Of a DNA stretch of 64,000 nucleotides, positions 52,400-61,439 are shown in pieces. A program made the translations under genes and the position numbers. Each line of letters begins with the position of its first letter. Position 1 is the stretch's first letter. The DNA comes from JAICYJ01 sp963797565 (GTDB lineage: Bacteria; Actinomycetota; Thermoleophilia; Gaiellales; JAICJC01), in the NCBI GenBank assembly GCA_963797565.1, contig CAWCPM010000005.1, forward strand, positions 124,001 through 188,000. Reading direction: 5' to 3'. The notes beneath the pieces are model-generated. The model saw only the letters and a program-made list of their open reading frames with translations. It did not search any database and was not told the origin of the DNA.

Positions 52400-53365
52400 C
52401 TACCCAAGTTCGCGATCGATGTAGTAGATGGGCCGTTGCTCGACGTCGCGCTGGATGCGGCCGAGGTACTCCCCCAGCACGGCCATCAGAAACCCCTGCA
52501 GCCCCAGGACGAACAACACCAGCCCGCCCAGGAACAGCGGGCCCGGAAAGTCTCCGTGACGGATCCAGAACACGGTGCCCCAGAGCGCCACGATCGACGC
52601 CATCAGGATACCTCCGATCGCCAGGACGGCCCCCACCCACTGCACCATCTGGGCCCAGAAGCCGGTCAGGACGTGCAGCGCCAACTTGATCAGCTTGATC
52701 ATGCCGTAGCGGCTCTGGTCGTCACGTGCAGCGTGCTGCAGGTCGACCTCCGTCACCGACGCGCCGGTCGTGCAGACCAGTGCCTTGGTGAACTTCTGGC
52801 GGCCGATCCTGTGCATCACCGGCTCGATCGCGTCGCGCCGGTAGGCGTTGAAGGCGCAGCCGAAGTCGGAGATGGGGGCGCCGGTCAGCCGCGCCAGCAG
52901 CCCGTTGATGACGCGGGACGGCACCCGTCGCAGGAAGAAGCCGTCCTGCCGCAGCACCCGCCGGCCGCTGGCCACGTCGGCGCCGGCATGGATCGCGGCC
53001 ACCAGCTTGGGGATGTCGCTGGGCTGGTTCTGGAGGTCGCCGTCCATCGTCACCACGATCCGCCCGCGAGCCCGTGCGATGCCGGCGTGCATGGCCGGGT
53101 GCTGCCCGAAGTTGCGCTTGAACGAGACCACCCGCACCCGCGGGTCGCGCTCGTGCAGCTCCTCCAGCAGCGCCATCGTGCCGTCGGTCGACCCGTCGTC
53201 GATGAAGATCACCTCGGCCGCGATGCGGGAGTCGTCCAGCGTCTGGTCGATCCCCTCCCACAGCCTGGTCACGGTCGCCTGCTCGTTCAGGAGCGGGATC
53301 ACGATCGTCACCTCGGGGGCATGCAGCCGGCTCTCGACCGTCTGCGGGGCGGCTTCGGTGGCCAT
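52400..53365 (-). CDS. GT2 polyprenyl-phosphate glycosyltransferase
   Basis: This protein of about 321 residues has an N-terminal GT-A domain (TIVIPLLNEQATVTRLWEGI, VIFIDDGSTDGTMALLEEL, VVTMDGDLQNQPSDIPKLVA) and two C-terminal transmembrane helices (FWAQMVQWVGAVLAIGGIL, GPLFLGGLVLFVLGLQGFLM). The layout is that of ArnC and bactoprenol glucosyltransferases, which move a sugar from a nucleotide to undecaprenyl phosphate on the inner face of the membrane. The product would feed a GT-C transferase such as the divergently encoded protein at 53446. The ATG at 53365 is the best start though its ribosome-binding site is weak. Confidence 0.9.
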   Translation of the reverse strand: MATEAAPQTVESRLHAPEVTIVIPLLNEQATVTRLWEGIDQTLDDSRIAAEVIFIDDGSTDGTMALLEELHERDPRVRVVSFKRNFGQHPAMHAGIARARGRIVVTMDGDLQNQPSDIPKLVAAIHAGADVASGRRVLRQDGFFLRRVPSRVINGLLARLTGAPISDFGCAFNAYRRDAIEPVMHRIGRQKFTKALVCTTGASVTEVDLQHAARDDQSRYGMIKLIKLALHVLTGFWAQMVQWVGAVLAIGGILMASIVALWGTVFWIRHGDFPGPLFLGGLVLFVLGLQGFLMAVLGEYLGRIQRDVEQRPIYYIDRELG

Positions 53366-53445
53366 GGCGAAAGCGTACCGGTTCGTGCGGATCGGGACGT
53401 GCGCCTGCGCGCTGCGGGCCGGTCCCGGCGTCATAATGCCGCCCG

Positions 53446-55071
53446 ATGCGCGCCTTCCTGACCGCCCGCTGGGCTCCGCTCACGGCGGTGATCGCAACCG
53501 TGGCCTACGCCGTCACCGTGATCGGTTTCGGGCTCAACTACCGGCCGTTGCACAACGACGAGGGCGTGACGCTGTCGGTGGCCTCGCGGCCATCGGCACG
53601 CGACGTGCTGGATGTCGCCATCGACGACCGCCACGGCCCGCCGCTGCATTACCTGGCCGTGCACGCATCGCTGGTGCTGCGCGACGACATGCTGGGGCTG
53701 CGCCTGCCCTCCGCGCTGTTCGGCATCCTCGCCATCGCGCTGGCCTACGGCTTCGGTCGCGAGCTGCTGGGCCGATCCGGCGGCGCCGTGCTGGCCGTGC
53801 TGGTCGCGACCATCCCGGAGGTCGTGCACCTCGCCCAGTTCGCGCGCGGGTACACCGCCATGCTGGCCGCCTCCTTCGGCAGCATGTGGCTGCTGCTATT
53901 GCTCGTGCGCACGCGCCGCGCCCGCTACGTCGCGCCCTACGCCGTGTCGGCGCTGCTGCTGGTGGCCGCGCACCCCTTCGGCCTGTTCGCCCTGGCGTCG
54001 GAGATGGTGCTGCTGGTGCTGCTGGGCCTGGCGCCGCTGCGGCACGGCTGGCGCTCGCAGCGGCGCAACGTGATCGTGCTGAGCCTGGCTCTGGGAACGG
54101 GGCTGCTGGCGATGCTGCTGCTGTGGCGTGTGTACTCGCAGCTGCAGCCCAAGTACGGCGTCGGTCAGGGCGGGGCGGTGGTCGACCTCGGGTCGTCGGA
54201 GTTCTGGCGCCGGATCGGAGACGCCTGGACGGGTTCCTCCTACGTCATCGTGTGGTTGGGGCTGGCCGCTGCCGCGCTGGCCGGGCTCGTGATGCTGGCC
54301 ATGCGCGACCGTCGCGCCGCGCTGATCCTGGCCGTCTGGCTGGTGCAGCCGGTGGTGCTGTTGTCGATCCTGACAGCGACCTCCCCCGACTTCGCGCCGG
54401 AGCGGCATCTGTCGTTCATGATCCCCGCCTACGTCGCCGCACTGGCCACCTTCCTGGTCGAGGTGGGGCGCCGGGCAGGCCGCTACGGACCGTGGCTGGC
54501 GGCGTTGCTGACGCTGGCCGCGATCACGCCGGGTGTGATCGCGCTCAGCCGCGACGTCGGAAACTTCACCCCCGACCTGCGGCACGCAAGCCTCTACCTG
54601 AGCAGCCAGTTCGGCAGCGACGACGTGCTGCTCTCGACCGGCGGCGTGCCGGAGCCGGGGGTCGATGCCCGGCTCTACGGTGCCTACGCGGCCCTGGACG
54701 CTTCCGACAGCGACTCGCTGTCGCGGTGGCGCGACCTCGGCCAGGACACCGGTTGCGACCTGGTCGAGCGCCTCGGCGACCAGCCGACTCCGGTCGCGGC
54801 CTGGGTGCTCTTGCGGTCGTCGGACCCGGCCTCGCTGGCGACCGGCCTGCGGGTGAAGGGCTTCGATCACGTGGAGGAGTTCGGCCCGTTCGTGGTGGCC
54901 AGGCGACCGCTGCGGCACCAGACCACGGTGGCCGCGCTGTCGGCCGGGATCCGTGCCTACCGGGTGGCCGCGCAGCTGACCCCGGGCACGCCCGACTTCG
55001 GGCACCTGGCCGGCGTGTATCGCTCCGCCCGCAGGGACGCCCGGCACCCGGAGCTGTGCTCGACGGCCTAG
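53446..55071 (+). CDS. GT-C type membrane glycosyltransferase
   Basis: This 541-residue protein has about ten helices in residues 8-370 and a soluble C-terminal part. Loop 1 carries RPLHNDEGVTLSVASRPSAR with the acidic NDE motif of GT39/ArnT-like enzymes, and AIDDRHGPPLHYLAVHASLV follows, a typical second conserved loop. FARGYTAMLAASFG in the next helix is also characteristic. GT-C enzymes use polyprenyl-phosphate sugars outside the membrane to modify lipids, glycans or proteins. It is divergent from the GT2 gene, which probably makes its donor. Confidence 0.88.
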   Translation: MRAFLTARWAPLTAVIATVAYAVTVIGFGLNYRPLHNDEGVTLSVASRPSARDVLDVAIDDRHGPPLHYLAVHASLVLRDDMLGLRLPSALFGILAIALAYGFGRELLGRSGGAVLAVLVATIPEVVHLAQFARGYTAMLAASFGSMWLLLLLVRTRRARYVAPYAVSALLLVAAHPFGLFALASEMVLLVLLGLAPLRHGWRSQRRNVIVLSLALGTGLLAMLLLWRVYSQLQPKYGVGQGGAVVDLGSSEFWRRIGDAWTGSSYVIVWLGLAAAALAGLVMLAMRDRRAALILAVWLVQPVVLLSILTATSPDFAPERHLSFMIPAYVAALATFLVEVGRRAGRYGPWLAALLTLAAITPGVIALSRDVGNFTPDLRHASLYLSSQFGSDDVLLSTGGVPEPGVDARLYGAYAALDASDSDSLSRWRDLGQDTGCDLVERLGDQPTPVAAWVLLRSSDPASLATGLRVKGFDHVEEFGPFVVARRPLRHQTTVAALSAGIRAYRVAAQLTPGTPDFGHLAGVYRSARRDARHPELCSTA

Positions 55072-56528
55072 CCGAGCGCCTCGCGGGCGCGGTCGGAGAG
55101 CACGCCGAAGTCGATGTTCTGGCCGGTCACCTCACGCAGCAGCGCGTCGGCGTTCAGCGACTGGCCCAGCTCCCACAGCTCCCTCACCAGCGAGCCCGCC
55201 TCGCGCTGGGCGAACCAGGTCTGGCCGTAGCGCTCGCGCAGCCAATCGGACAGCTGCGCCTCGAACGCCCAGGCCCGCAGGTAGCACGTGCAGTAGAACC
55301 CGCCGTCCACGTCCTCGAGGAAGTCCGACTCGGGATAGCGGACGCCGACGGCGCTCGACAGCAGCTGCGCGTAGCGGCCGGGCAGGGACTCAAGCGGCGC
55401 CCCTGAGTGCAGCTCCAGCTCGTACGACAGCTTCGCGCAGTACCGGCGCAGGAAGAACAGCGTGACGAAGGCCGAGAAGCGCACGAACTGGTCGCTTCGG
55501 GGCATGTCCAGCCGCGCGGCCAGCCAGCGTGCGTCACCCGTCAGGTGCTCCAGCAGGAAGGCGAACCCCTCGGTGACCGCGTTGTCGCCCAGCACCCGTT
55601 CCTCGGCAGGCAACGTGCGGCGCGCGTGCGCGAAGTGCTCCGTGTGCCCGGCCTCGTGGAACAGCGCGGCGTAGTCCTCCTGGCCGCCCTGCGGCAGCAC
55701 CACCAGCACCACCCGGTCGGGCACCCGGATCGGCGCGCAGAAGGCGCGGGGTACCTTGCCCGGCCGCGCCTCCACGTCCAGCTCCACGTTGGGCTGGCGG
55801 TCGAGGTCGATGCCGAGCCCGGCCAGCGTCTCGCGCAGCGCCGGCAGCGCGCGCTCACCCGGGAAGCCGGCGTCGAACTCGGGCGCGCGCATCAGCCGCG
55901 ACAGGTCGGACGGGCCCGCCTCGTCGAGCGACACGCCCAGCCGGCTGCGCAGCTGGCGGTCGAGCTCGTCCGTATACCGCGACTCCGTGTCCGCCAGGAA
56001 CGCCTCGGTGCGCGCGGCCAGCCCGGCCGGGTCGAACCCGAGCCGCTCGTACAGCGACAGCACCGTGGGCGCGCCCAGCTCGGCCGCCAGCACCCGTTCG
56101 CGCTCCGCGAGCTCGGCCAGCACCGGGTTCAGGTGGCGCTCGGTGACCTCGCATCGGCTCCGGTACAGCTCTCGCCGGCGTGCCGCGTCCGGCTCGTTCA
56201 GGAGCAGCGGGCGGACCTGCCGGTAGGGCACCTGCCCCCCGTCGAACGGCACCGTCAGGCTGGCCTCGAGGTTGGCCGCCTGGTCGGTCAGCTGCTTGGT
56301 GCCGTCACCCACGTAGGCCTCGGCCGCGAACCGCTGCAGCTCGGTGGGGGCGTCCATCGCGGCCAGCTCCAGCGCGCTCTCCAGCGAGGTGAGGTGGGCG
56401 TAGTGGTCGTACACCCGGGTCATCTCCATGGTCGGCTTGAGGCCGGCGCTGTGGTTGTAGTACTCGGTCAGCGCCTCCGCCGTCATGTCCTCCAGGTCGT
56501 CGCGGTAGGAGACGAGGTCGAGGGCCAC
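55068..56528 (-). CDS. M3-like zinc metallopeptidase
   Basis: This 486-residue cytosolic helical protein has the zinc motif HEAGH (His291, Glu292, His295) in YAALFHEAGHTEHFAHA and the third ligand region in NAVTEGFAFLLEHLTG. FDGGQVPYRQVRPLLL and AFCAPIRVPDRVVLVVLPQG precede it. This matches the M3/M32-like oligopeptidase group, though it is shorter than classical M3 enzymes (about 600 residues). It probably degrades short peptides. Its 3' end overlaps the end of the GT-C gene by 4 bp, and it is divergent from the methyltransferase gene. Confidence 0.82.
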   Translation of the reverse strand: MALDLVSYRDDLEDMTAEALTEYYNHSAGLKPTMEMTRVYDHYAHLTSLESALELAAMDAPTELQRFAAEAYVGDGTKQLTDQAANLEASLTVPFDGGQVPYRQVRPLLLNEPDAARRRELYRSRCEVTERHLNPVLAELAERERVLAAELGAPTVLSLYERLGFDPAGLAARTEAFLADTESRYTDELDRQLRSRLGVSLDEAGPSDLSRLMRAPEFDAGFPGERALPALRETLAGLGIDLDRQPNVELDVEARPGKVPRAFCAPIRVPDRVVLVVLPQGGQEDYAALFHEAGHTEHFAHARRTLPAEERVLGDNAVTEGFAFLLEHLTGDARWLAARLDMPRSDQFVRFSAFVTLFFLRRYCAKLSYELELHSGAPLESLPGRYAQLLSSAVGVRYPESDFLEDVDGGFYCTCYLRAWAFEAQLSDWLRERYGQTWFAQREAGSLVRELWELGQSLNADALLREVTGQNIDFGVLSDRAREALG

Positions 56529-56551
56529 GCTCGTACACTACCGGGGAGGCC

Positions 56552-57925
56552 ATGCCCGCACTCGTCCGAGACCAGGAGCTGGAGCTTGTGATCGACAGCC
56601 TCGCCTACGGCGGCCGCGGCGTTGCCCGTCACGGCGAGCTGGTCGTGTTCGTTGCCCGCGCGCTGCCCGGCGACAGGGTGCGGGCCAGGGTCACGAAGTT
56701 CAAGCGGCGCTACGCCGAGGCGCGCACCGTCGAGCTGCTGGAGGCGGGGCCGGGGCGCGTCACCCCCCGCTGCGAGCACTTCGGCGTATGCGGCGGCTGC
56801 ACCTGGCAGGACCTGGACTACGCCGAGCAGCTGCGCCATAAGCAGGCGCAGGTATCCGACGCCCTGGAGCGGCTGGGCCGGCTGGAGGGTTACCACCTGG
56901 CGCCGATCGAGCCTGCCCGCCAGATCTGGGGCTACCGCAACAAGTTCGAGTACTCGTGGTCGCAGCCGGCCGACGGCGCGGCGCTGGGGTTCCACGTCGC
57001 CGGTCGCTGGGACCGGCTGATGGCTGTGAACACCTGTCACATCGCATCGCCGGTCTCGAACGAGCTGCGCCGTGCGTTCGAGCGGTGGGCGCGCGAGCAG
57101 GGCCTGCAGGCGTACGACCAGCGCACCGGCGCCGGCTTCCTGCGCCACCTGGTGGTGCGCGAGGGCCGCAACACCGGCCAGCTGCTGGCGATGCTCGTAA
57201 CCGCGCCCGGCCCGGTGCCGGCGGTCGACCACCTGCAGCGACTGCTGCCGGAGGGCGTCGTGGGGGTGGTGCACGCGGTCAACGACGGCGTGGCCGAGGT
57301 CACGGCCGGGCTGGCGCAGACCACGCTGTTCGGAGCCGACGAGTTCGAGGAGCGGATCGGCGGGCTGACGCTGAGCCTGTCGGCCGGCGCGTTCATGCAG
57401 ACCAACAGTGAGATGTCGCAGGTGCTGTACAGGCATGCCATCGAGCAGGCGCGGCTGCGCCCAAGCGACGTCGCCTGGGACCTTTACTGCGGTGCCGGCG
57501 CGATCGGCCTGCTGGCGGCGCCGTACGTCGACCGGGTGATCGGCGTCGAGATCTCGTCGGAGTCCGTCGCCCGCGCCCGTGAGAACGCGGCCCGAAACGC
57601 CGTCGCCAACGCCGAGTTCGTGGAGGGCGACGTCGCCAAGCAGCTGCGGCCGCTGCTCGAGCGGGTGCCCCGGCCCAGCGTCGTGTTCGTCGACCCGCCT
57701 CGGGCCGGCCTCACGCCCCGGGCCGTGCGGCGCGTGCTGGAGCTGGCGCCGGAGCGGATCAGCTACGTCTCGTGCAACCCCACCACACTGGCGCCGAACG
57801 CACGCCAGCTCGTGGATGGCGGCTACCGGCTGGAGCGGGTGCAGCCGGTGGACATGTTCCCCCACACGCACCACATCGAATGCGTCGCGCAGCTCACCCG
57901 GCAGGCGCCGGACGCGGCCGCCTGA
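56552..57925 (+). CDS. 23S rRNA (uracil-5-)-methyltransferase, RumA/RlmD type
   Basis: This 457-residue protein has an N-terminal TRAM RNA-binding domain (ELVIDSLAYGGRGVARHGEL), an iron-sulfur cluster set of cysteines (CEHFGVCGGCTWQDL with a fourth in NTCHI), and a class I methyltransferase domain: DLYCGAGAIGLLAAPYV for S-adenosylmethionine, DPPRAGLTPRAV and the catalytic cysteine in YVSCNPTTLAPNA. It makes 5-methyluridine in 23S rRNA, or tRNA in some relatives. The ATG at 56552 follows GGGGAGG closely. Its 3' end overlaps the convergent BtuF-like gene by 32 bp. Confidence 0.93.
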   Translation: MPALVRDQELELVIDSLAYGGRGVARHGELVVFVARALPGDRVRARVTKFKRRYAEARTVELLEAGPGRVTPRCEHFGVCGGCTWQDLDYAEQLRHKQAQVSDALERLGRLEGYHLAPIEPARQIWGYRNKFEYSWSQPADGAALGFHVAGRWDRLMAVNTCHIASPVSNELRRAFERWAREQGLQAYDQRTGAGFLRHLVVREGRNTGQLLAMLVTAPGPVPAVDHLQRLLPEGVVGVVHAVNDGVAEVTAGLAQTTLFGADEFEERIGGLTLSLSAGAFMQTNSEMSQVLYRHAIEQARLRPSDVAWDLYCGAGAIGLLAAPYVDRVIGVEISSESVARARENAARNAVANAEFVEGDVAKQLRPLLERVPRPSVVFVDPPRAGLTPRAVRRVLELAPERISYVSCNPTTLAPNARQLVDGGYRLERVQPVDMFPHTHHIECVAQLTRQAPDAAA

Positions 57926-58769
57926 CGGCCCGCACGCCGTGCAGGATCTCGGCCAGCTGGGCGACGCCCTCCGCGATCCGCGGTGCCGGGCGCGAGAAGT
58001 AGGCGTTCGCGTCCACGCACACCGACGGTGCCGGCAGCTCGATCCCGGCCGCCTCGGCCTCGGCGCGGACGCGGTCAAAGCCGCAGGGCGCAACCACGAT
58101 CAGCTCCGGCTGCTCAGCGGCAACGGCGTCCCACGTGGTCGCGTATGACGGGCGCCCGGCCGTGCCCAGCACGTCCTCGCCGCCCGCCAGGTCGACCATC
58201 TCCGGCACCCAGTGCCCGGCGGCGAATGGCGGGTCGAGCCATTCGGCCACGAACACCCGCCGCACCGGCCGGCCGGCGACGGCGTCCATCGCCGCGATGA
58301 TCGTCCGTCGCATGCGGGCGACCACGTCGGCACCGCGCTCGCAGGTGCCCGCCCGGCACGTGTCCAGGCGATCGGCCAGCAACCGCACGCTGGCCTCGAC
58401 CTCGCCGATCGTGTGTGGGTCGAGCGAGACCACCTCGGCCGCCACGGTGCGCAGCTGCGACACCTCGTCGCTCGACACCGCGCACACACGGCACAGGTCC
58501 TGGGTGATGATCAGGTCGGGCTCGAGCTCGGCCAGCACCTGCTCGTCGATCGCATACAGCGAGCGGCCCTCGAGCAGCGCCGCTCGCACGGCCGCGTCGA
58601 TCTCCGCGCTCCGCAGCTGCTCGGTGTCCACCCTGGCCGCGGTCACCACCGGCAACGTGCACACCTGCGGCGGCCAGTCGCACTCGGCGGAGCGGCCGAC
58701 CAGCAGGTCGTCCATGCCCAGGTCGGCCACGATCTCGGTCGCGCTGGGAAGCAGCGAGACGATGCGCAT
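57894..58769 (-). CDS. BtuF-like cobalamin-binding domain protein, no signal peptide
   Basis: This 291-residue protein starts MRIVSLLPSATEIVADLGMD, the opening strand of the BtuF/periplasmic-binding (helical backbone) family, and continues LEPDLIITQDLCRVCAVSSD, RRVFVAEWLDPPFAAGHWVP and LIVVAPCGFDRVRAEAEA. BtuF proteins bind vitamin B12 or corrinoids. This one begins directly with the first strand and has no export signal, and no BtuCD transporter is nearby. It may be a cytosolic corrinoid-binding or corrinoid-sensing protein. It follows the sedolisin gene by 7 bp on the same strand. Confidence 0.85.
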   Translation of the reverse strand: MRIVSLLPSATEIVADLGMDDLLVGRSAECDWPPQVCTLPVVTAARVDTEQLRSAEIDAAVRAALLEGRSLYAIDEQVLAELEPDLIITQDLCRVCAVSSDEVSQLRTVAAEVVSLDPHTIGEVEASVRLLADRLDTCRAGTCERGADVVARMRRTIIAAMDAVAGRPVRRVFVAEWLDPPFAAGHWVPEMVDLAGGEDVLGTAGRPSYATTWDAVAAEQPELIVVAPCGFDRVRAEAEAAGIELPAPSVCVDANAYFSRPAPRIAEGVAQLAEILHGVRAVRRPRPAPAG

Positions 58770-58776
58770 GGTCGAA

Positions 58777-60669
58777 CTATCGCAGCGCGAGCACCAGCTG
58801 CAGGGCACGTGGCGAGCCGAGGCCCGTGACGTCGTCCCAGCCTGGCGCCGTGGCCAGCGATGAGTCGCGGTCGAGCGAGCGAAGCATCGTGGCAATCTTG
58901 CCGTTCGGCTTCAGCCGGTGGCGCAGCACGGCCAGGGTGCGGCCGCTGGGCGTGATGTCGTTGAAGGCCGAGCTGCCGGCCAGCCCGTACAGCTGCGGGT
59001 TGAGGAACCCGAGGGGCTGGTGCCGGGCCTCGTTGGCGAGCGTGGCTATGCCCGCCATCAGCGGCGCCGACAGGCTGGTGCCGCCGATCCACGACTCCTT
59101 CTGAACCGTGCCGCCGCCCGGCTTCGAGTAGGTCTGCGTGAACAGCACGCCGGTCTGCGGGTCGGCCACGAGCGACACGTCGGGCTCGGAGCGCTGGGTG
59201 CCGGGCACGATCCCGTCCTGGTATGAGGGCTTCGCGTAGATGGCGCTGGCACCGCCGCCGGCGCCGTACAGGAAGTAGCCCGGGAATCCCTCGTCCCAGG
59301 CGCCCTGCGACCAGTTCATCTCGGTCGTGCCCCAGCCCGTCTCCCACAGGCGCTGCCCGCTGGAGCCGACCGCCAGGCTGGTGCCGCCGACCGAGGTCAC
59401 GAGCGGGCTCGAGTCGGGGAACCCGCCCGACACCGACCCGAAGGCCTCGCGGTTGTCGCCGTCGTCGCCCGACGCGAAGAAGATGCCCATCCCCTGCGCC
59501 TGCGCCTGCTGGAACACCGAGTTCAGCGACCGCACCTCGCCCTTCGAGGCGTCGCTCTCGGGCATGCCCCAGCTGTTGGAGACGACGTTCGCCAGGTGCT
59601 TGTCGACCACCTCGTTCAGCGCCAGGTCGAGCCCCTTCGACGTGTTAGCCGCACCCACGTAGAGGATGTGGGCGCGTGGGGCGACCGCGTGCGTCCACTC
59701 CACGTCCAGCGCCTGCTCGATATACCACTCCTGCGTGTCGGCGGGGTCACGCGGGTACTTGGTGGTGCCGGGGGCGACCAGCTCCGAGTAGTCGGCGTGC
59801 GGCAGGCCGAACTTCCGCGAGAAGCGGTTGAGGTCGGCGCGGATCGTGGGCGAGAAGAACGCCCCCGTGATCGCGATCGTCTGGCCGCGGCCGTCCAGGT
59901 GCTGCTTCTGCAGCTGGTCGATCCCGTAGGCCGACGCGATCTGCTGGGGCGTGTACCCACAGATCAGCCACGGCAGCGGCTTGCCCGGGGCGTACGGATT
60001 GGGGAAGTGGCTGCTGGTGTGCTCACCCCAGTAGTGCGAGCAGGGGCCGACGGAGGTGCCGTTGGGCGGCGGCGGCGCCGGCGTCTTGGTCTGCGGCCGC
60101 GCCAGCGCGTAGGCGTTGTCGAGCCCCGTGATCGCCGTCACGCTCCCCGCCAGGTCGTCCGGGATCCTGGGGTTGGCGTCCGGGGCGCGCACCGTCTGCC
60201 CGCTCACCTGGTACAGCGACTCGTTCACCTGGAACGCGCGCTCGACCTGAGCCACCGTCCCGCTGGCGGTCACGAACAGGTGGTTCTGGGGCACGTTCAC
60301 CAGGTCGAAGCCCTGCGCCCGCAGCCAGTCCGACACGCTCGCAACGGAGCTTTGATCCGGCGCGAACAGGGAGCGGAACTGCTGCGGCGACAACCATTGG
60401 TGATACTCGACGCTGGAGGGATCCTGCTGGGCGGCCAGGAGCGCATCCAGCTGGGGCTTGTCGCGCCAGCCCAGCCACATCGAGAACACGACCGTGCCGC
60501 TGTCGGAGGCTTCACCCGAGCTGTTGGCCGGCGTAGCCCATGCCGGCTTCGTGTCGGGCACCGTGGTGCTGCCGCCGGCGTGGGCGTTCTGCGCCGCGCC
60601 GGACAACAGCAGCGACAGCCCGATCAGAACCGGGCAGCTGAGGCGACGGAGCAGGCCGTGGGGAGCCAT
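58777..60669 (-). CDS. Secreted sedolisin-type serine-carboxyl peptidase (S53)
   Basis: This 630-residue precursor has a signal peptide (PVLIGLSLLLSGAAQNAHAG), a pro-kumamolisin domain (about residues 45-200, YHQWLSPQQFRSLFAPD) and an S53 catalytic domain. The triad is Glu318 and Asp322 in YIEQALDVEW and Ser532 in GGTSLSAPL, with the oxyanion aspartate in ASGDDGDN. The E-x3-D spacing matches kumamolisin. Such enzymes work at acidic pH outside the cell. A calcium-site ending near the C-terminus (DDVTGLGSP) is also present. It is co-directional with the BtuF-like gene and probably monocistronic otherwise. Confidence 0.95.
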   Translation of the reverse strand: MAPHGLLRRLSCPVLIGLSLLLSGAAQNAHAGGSTTVPDTKPAWATPANSSGEASDSGTVVFSMWLGWRDKPQLDALLAAQQDPSSVEYHQWLSPQQFRSLFAPDQSSVASVSDWLRAQGFDLVNVPQNHLFVTASGTVAQVERAFQVNESLYQVSGQTVRAPDANPRIPDDLAGSVTAITGLDNAYALARPQTKTPAPPPPNGTSVGPCSHYWGEHTSSHFPNPYAPGKPLPWLICGYTPQQIASAYGIDQLQKQHLDGRGQTIAITGAFFSPTIRADLNRFSRKFGLPHADYSELVAPGTTKYPRDPADTQEWYIEQALDVEWTHAVAPRAHILYVGAANTSKGLDLALNEVVDKHLANVVSNSWGMPESDASKGEVRSLNSVFQQAQAQGMGIFFASGDDGDNREAFGSVSGGFPDSSPLVTSVGGTSLAVGSSGQRLWETGWGTTEMNWSQGAWDEGFPGYFLYGAGGGASAIYAKPSYQDGIVPGTQRSEPDVSLVADPQTGVLFTQTYSKPGGGTVQKESWIGGTSLSAPLMAGIATLANEARHQPLGFLNPQLYGLAGSSAFNDITPSGRTLAVLRHRLKPNGKIATMLRSLDRDSSLATAPGWDDVTGLGSPRALQLVLALR

Positions 60670-60701
60670 CAGAGATACATCGGCGCGCGCCGCGCCGGCG
60701 G

Positions 60702-61439
60702 CTAGTCCCCTTCGGGTGACCCGGTTCTCCCCCCAATGCGCCCGGCCAGCAGGTCGGCGTTGGCGGTCAGGAACGCCAGTGACAGCAGCGGCAGCGCCGG
60801 CAGCGCCCGGTCGAACTGGTAGGACAGCAGCAGCGTCAGCCCGAACGATGCCGTCATCGCCGCCCAGGTCAGCGTCGGGCGCAGGTCAAACCGCGCTGCC
60901 GCGGCCAGGAACACCGAGAAGAACACGAAGTCGCTGGCACCGATCTGTGCCACTCCGTTGCTGCCGAGCGGATGGAACGCCAGCGTGAAGGCGTTCAGCA
61001 CCTGCTCGTGGTGCTCGACGATCACCTTGGTCGGCCCGGCCGCGACGCTGTAGATGTCCACCGCCGCGATCAGCACGGCGATGCCGACGATCTCGACCGG
61101 CGTCTGCAGCAGCGACCCCAGGCCCAGGCCGATCAGGCTGGCCGCCACCAGCTTGGCCAGCGTTGCCGGCGTGCCCGAGTAGCCGGTCCAGATCAGGACC
61201 GCCGTGGCCAGTACGGCCGGCACCGCCCACAGCAGCAGCCGCGAGCCCACCCCCGCCGCCGGTGCCAGCGCCAGCGGCACCAGCGTGGCCAGCGGGATCG
61301 AGATCAGCGCCAGGCCTGCGATCTGAATCGCCGTGCCGGGGCTGTTCCCGATGTGCGGAGCGAGCCGGTCGAACGCGGCCAGGGCGGCCAGCGCCCCGGC
61401 CACGCGCAGCGTCAGTACGGCGGCAGGTTGTCGTACCAC
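60702..61439 (-). CDS. Presenilin/SPP-like intramembrane aspartyl protease
   Basis: This 245-residue protein has about eight or nine membrane helices. Three features match the presenilin/signal-peptide-peptidase superfamily: Asp128 inside a helix (LIAAVDIYSV, like the YD motif of helix 6), Asp170 in GASDFVFFSVFL (like GxGDFxFYS of helix 7) and a PAL motif at 214-216 (RALPALPLLSL). Asp170-to-PAL spacing is 44, against 48 in presenilin-1. The GxGD glycine is replaced by serine (GASD). Such proteases cut within membrane helices. The start is taken at GTG 61439, overlapping the glycosylase-like gene by 28 bp; GTG 61403 is possible. The call is a family inference from motif pattern. Confidence 0.7.
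   Translation of the reverse strand: MVRQPAAVLTLRVAGALAALAAFDRLAPHIGNSPGTAIQIAGLALISIPLATLVPLALAPAAGVGSRLLLWAVPAVLATAVLIWTGYSGTPATLAKLVAASLIGLGLGSLLQTPVEIVGIAVLIAAVDIYSVAAGPTKVIVEHHEQVLNAFTLAFHPLGSNGVAQIGASDFVFFSVFLAAAARFDLRPTLTWAAMTASFGLTLLLSYQFDRALPALPLLSLAFLTANADLLAGRIGGRTGSPEGD

Noticed and set aside
48500..55000. Very long alternative frames opposite the glycan and peptidase genes
   Set aside because: They are typical shadow frames of GC-rich DNA: low complexity, rich in Arg, Ala, His and Gly, with no domain motifs, while the other strand encodes recognisable families.
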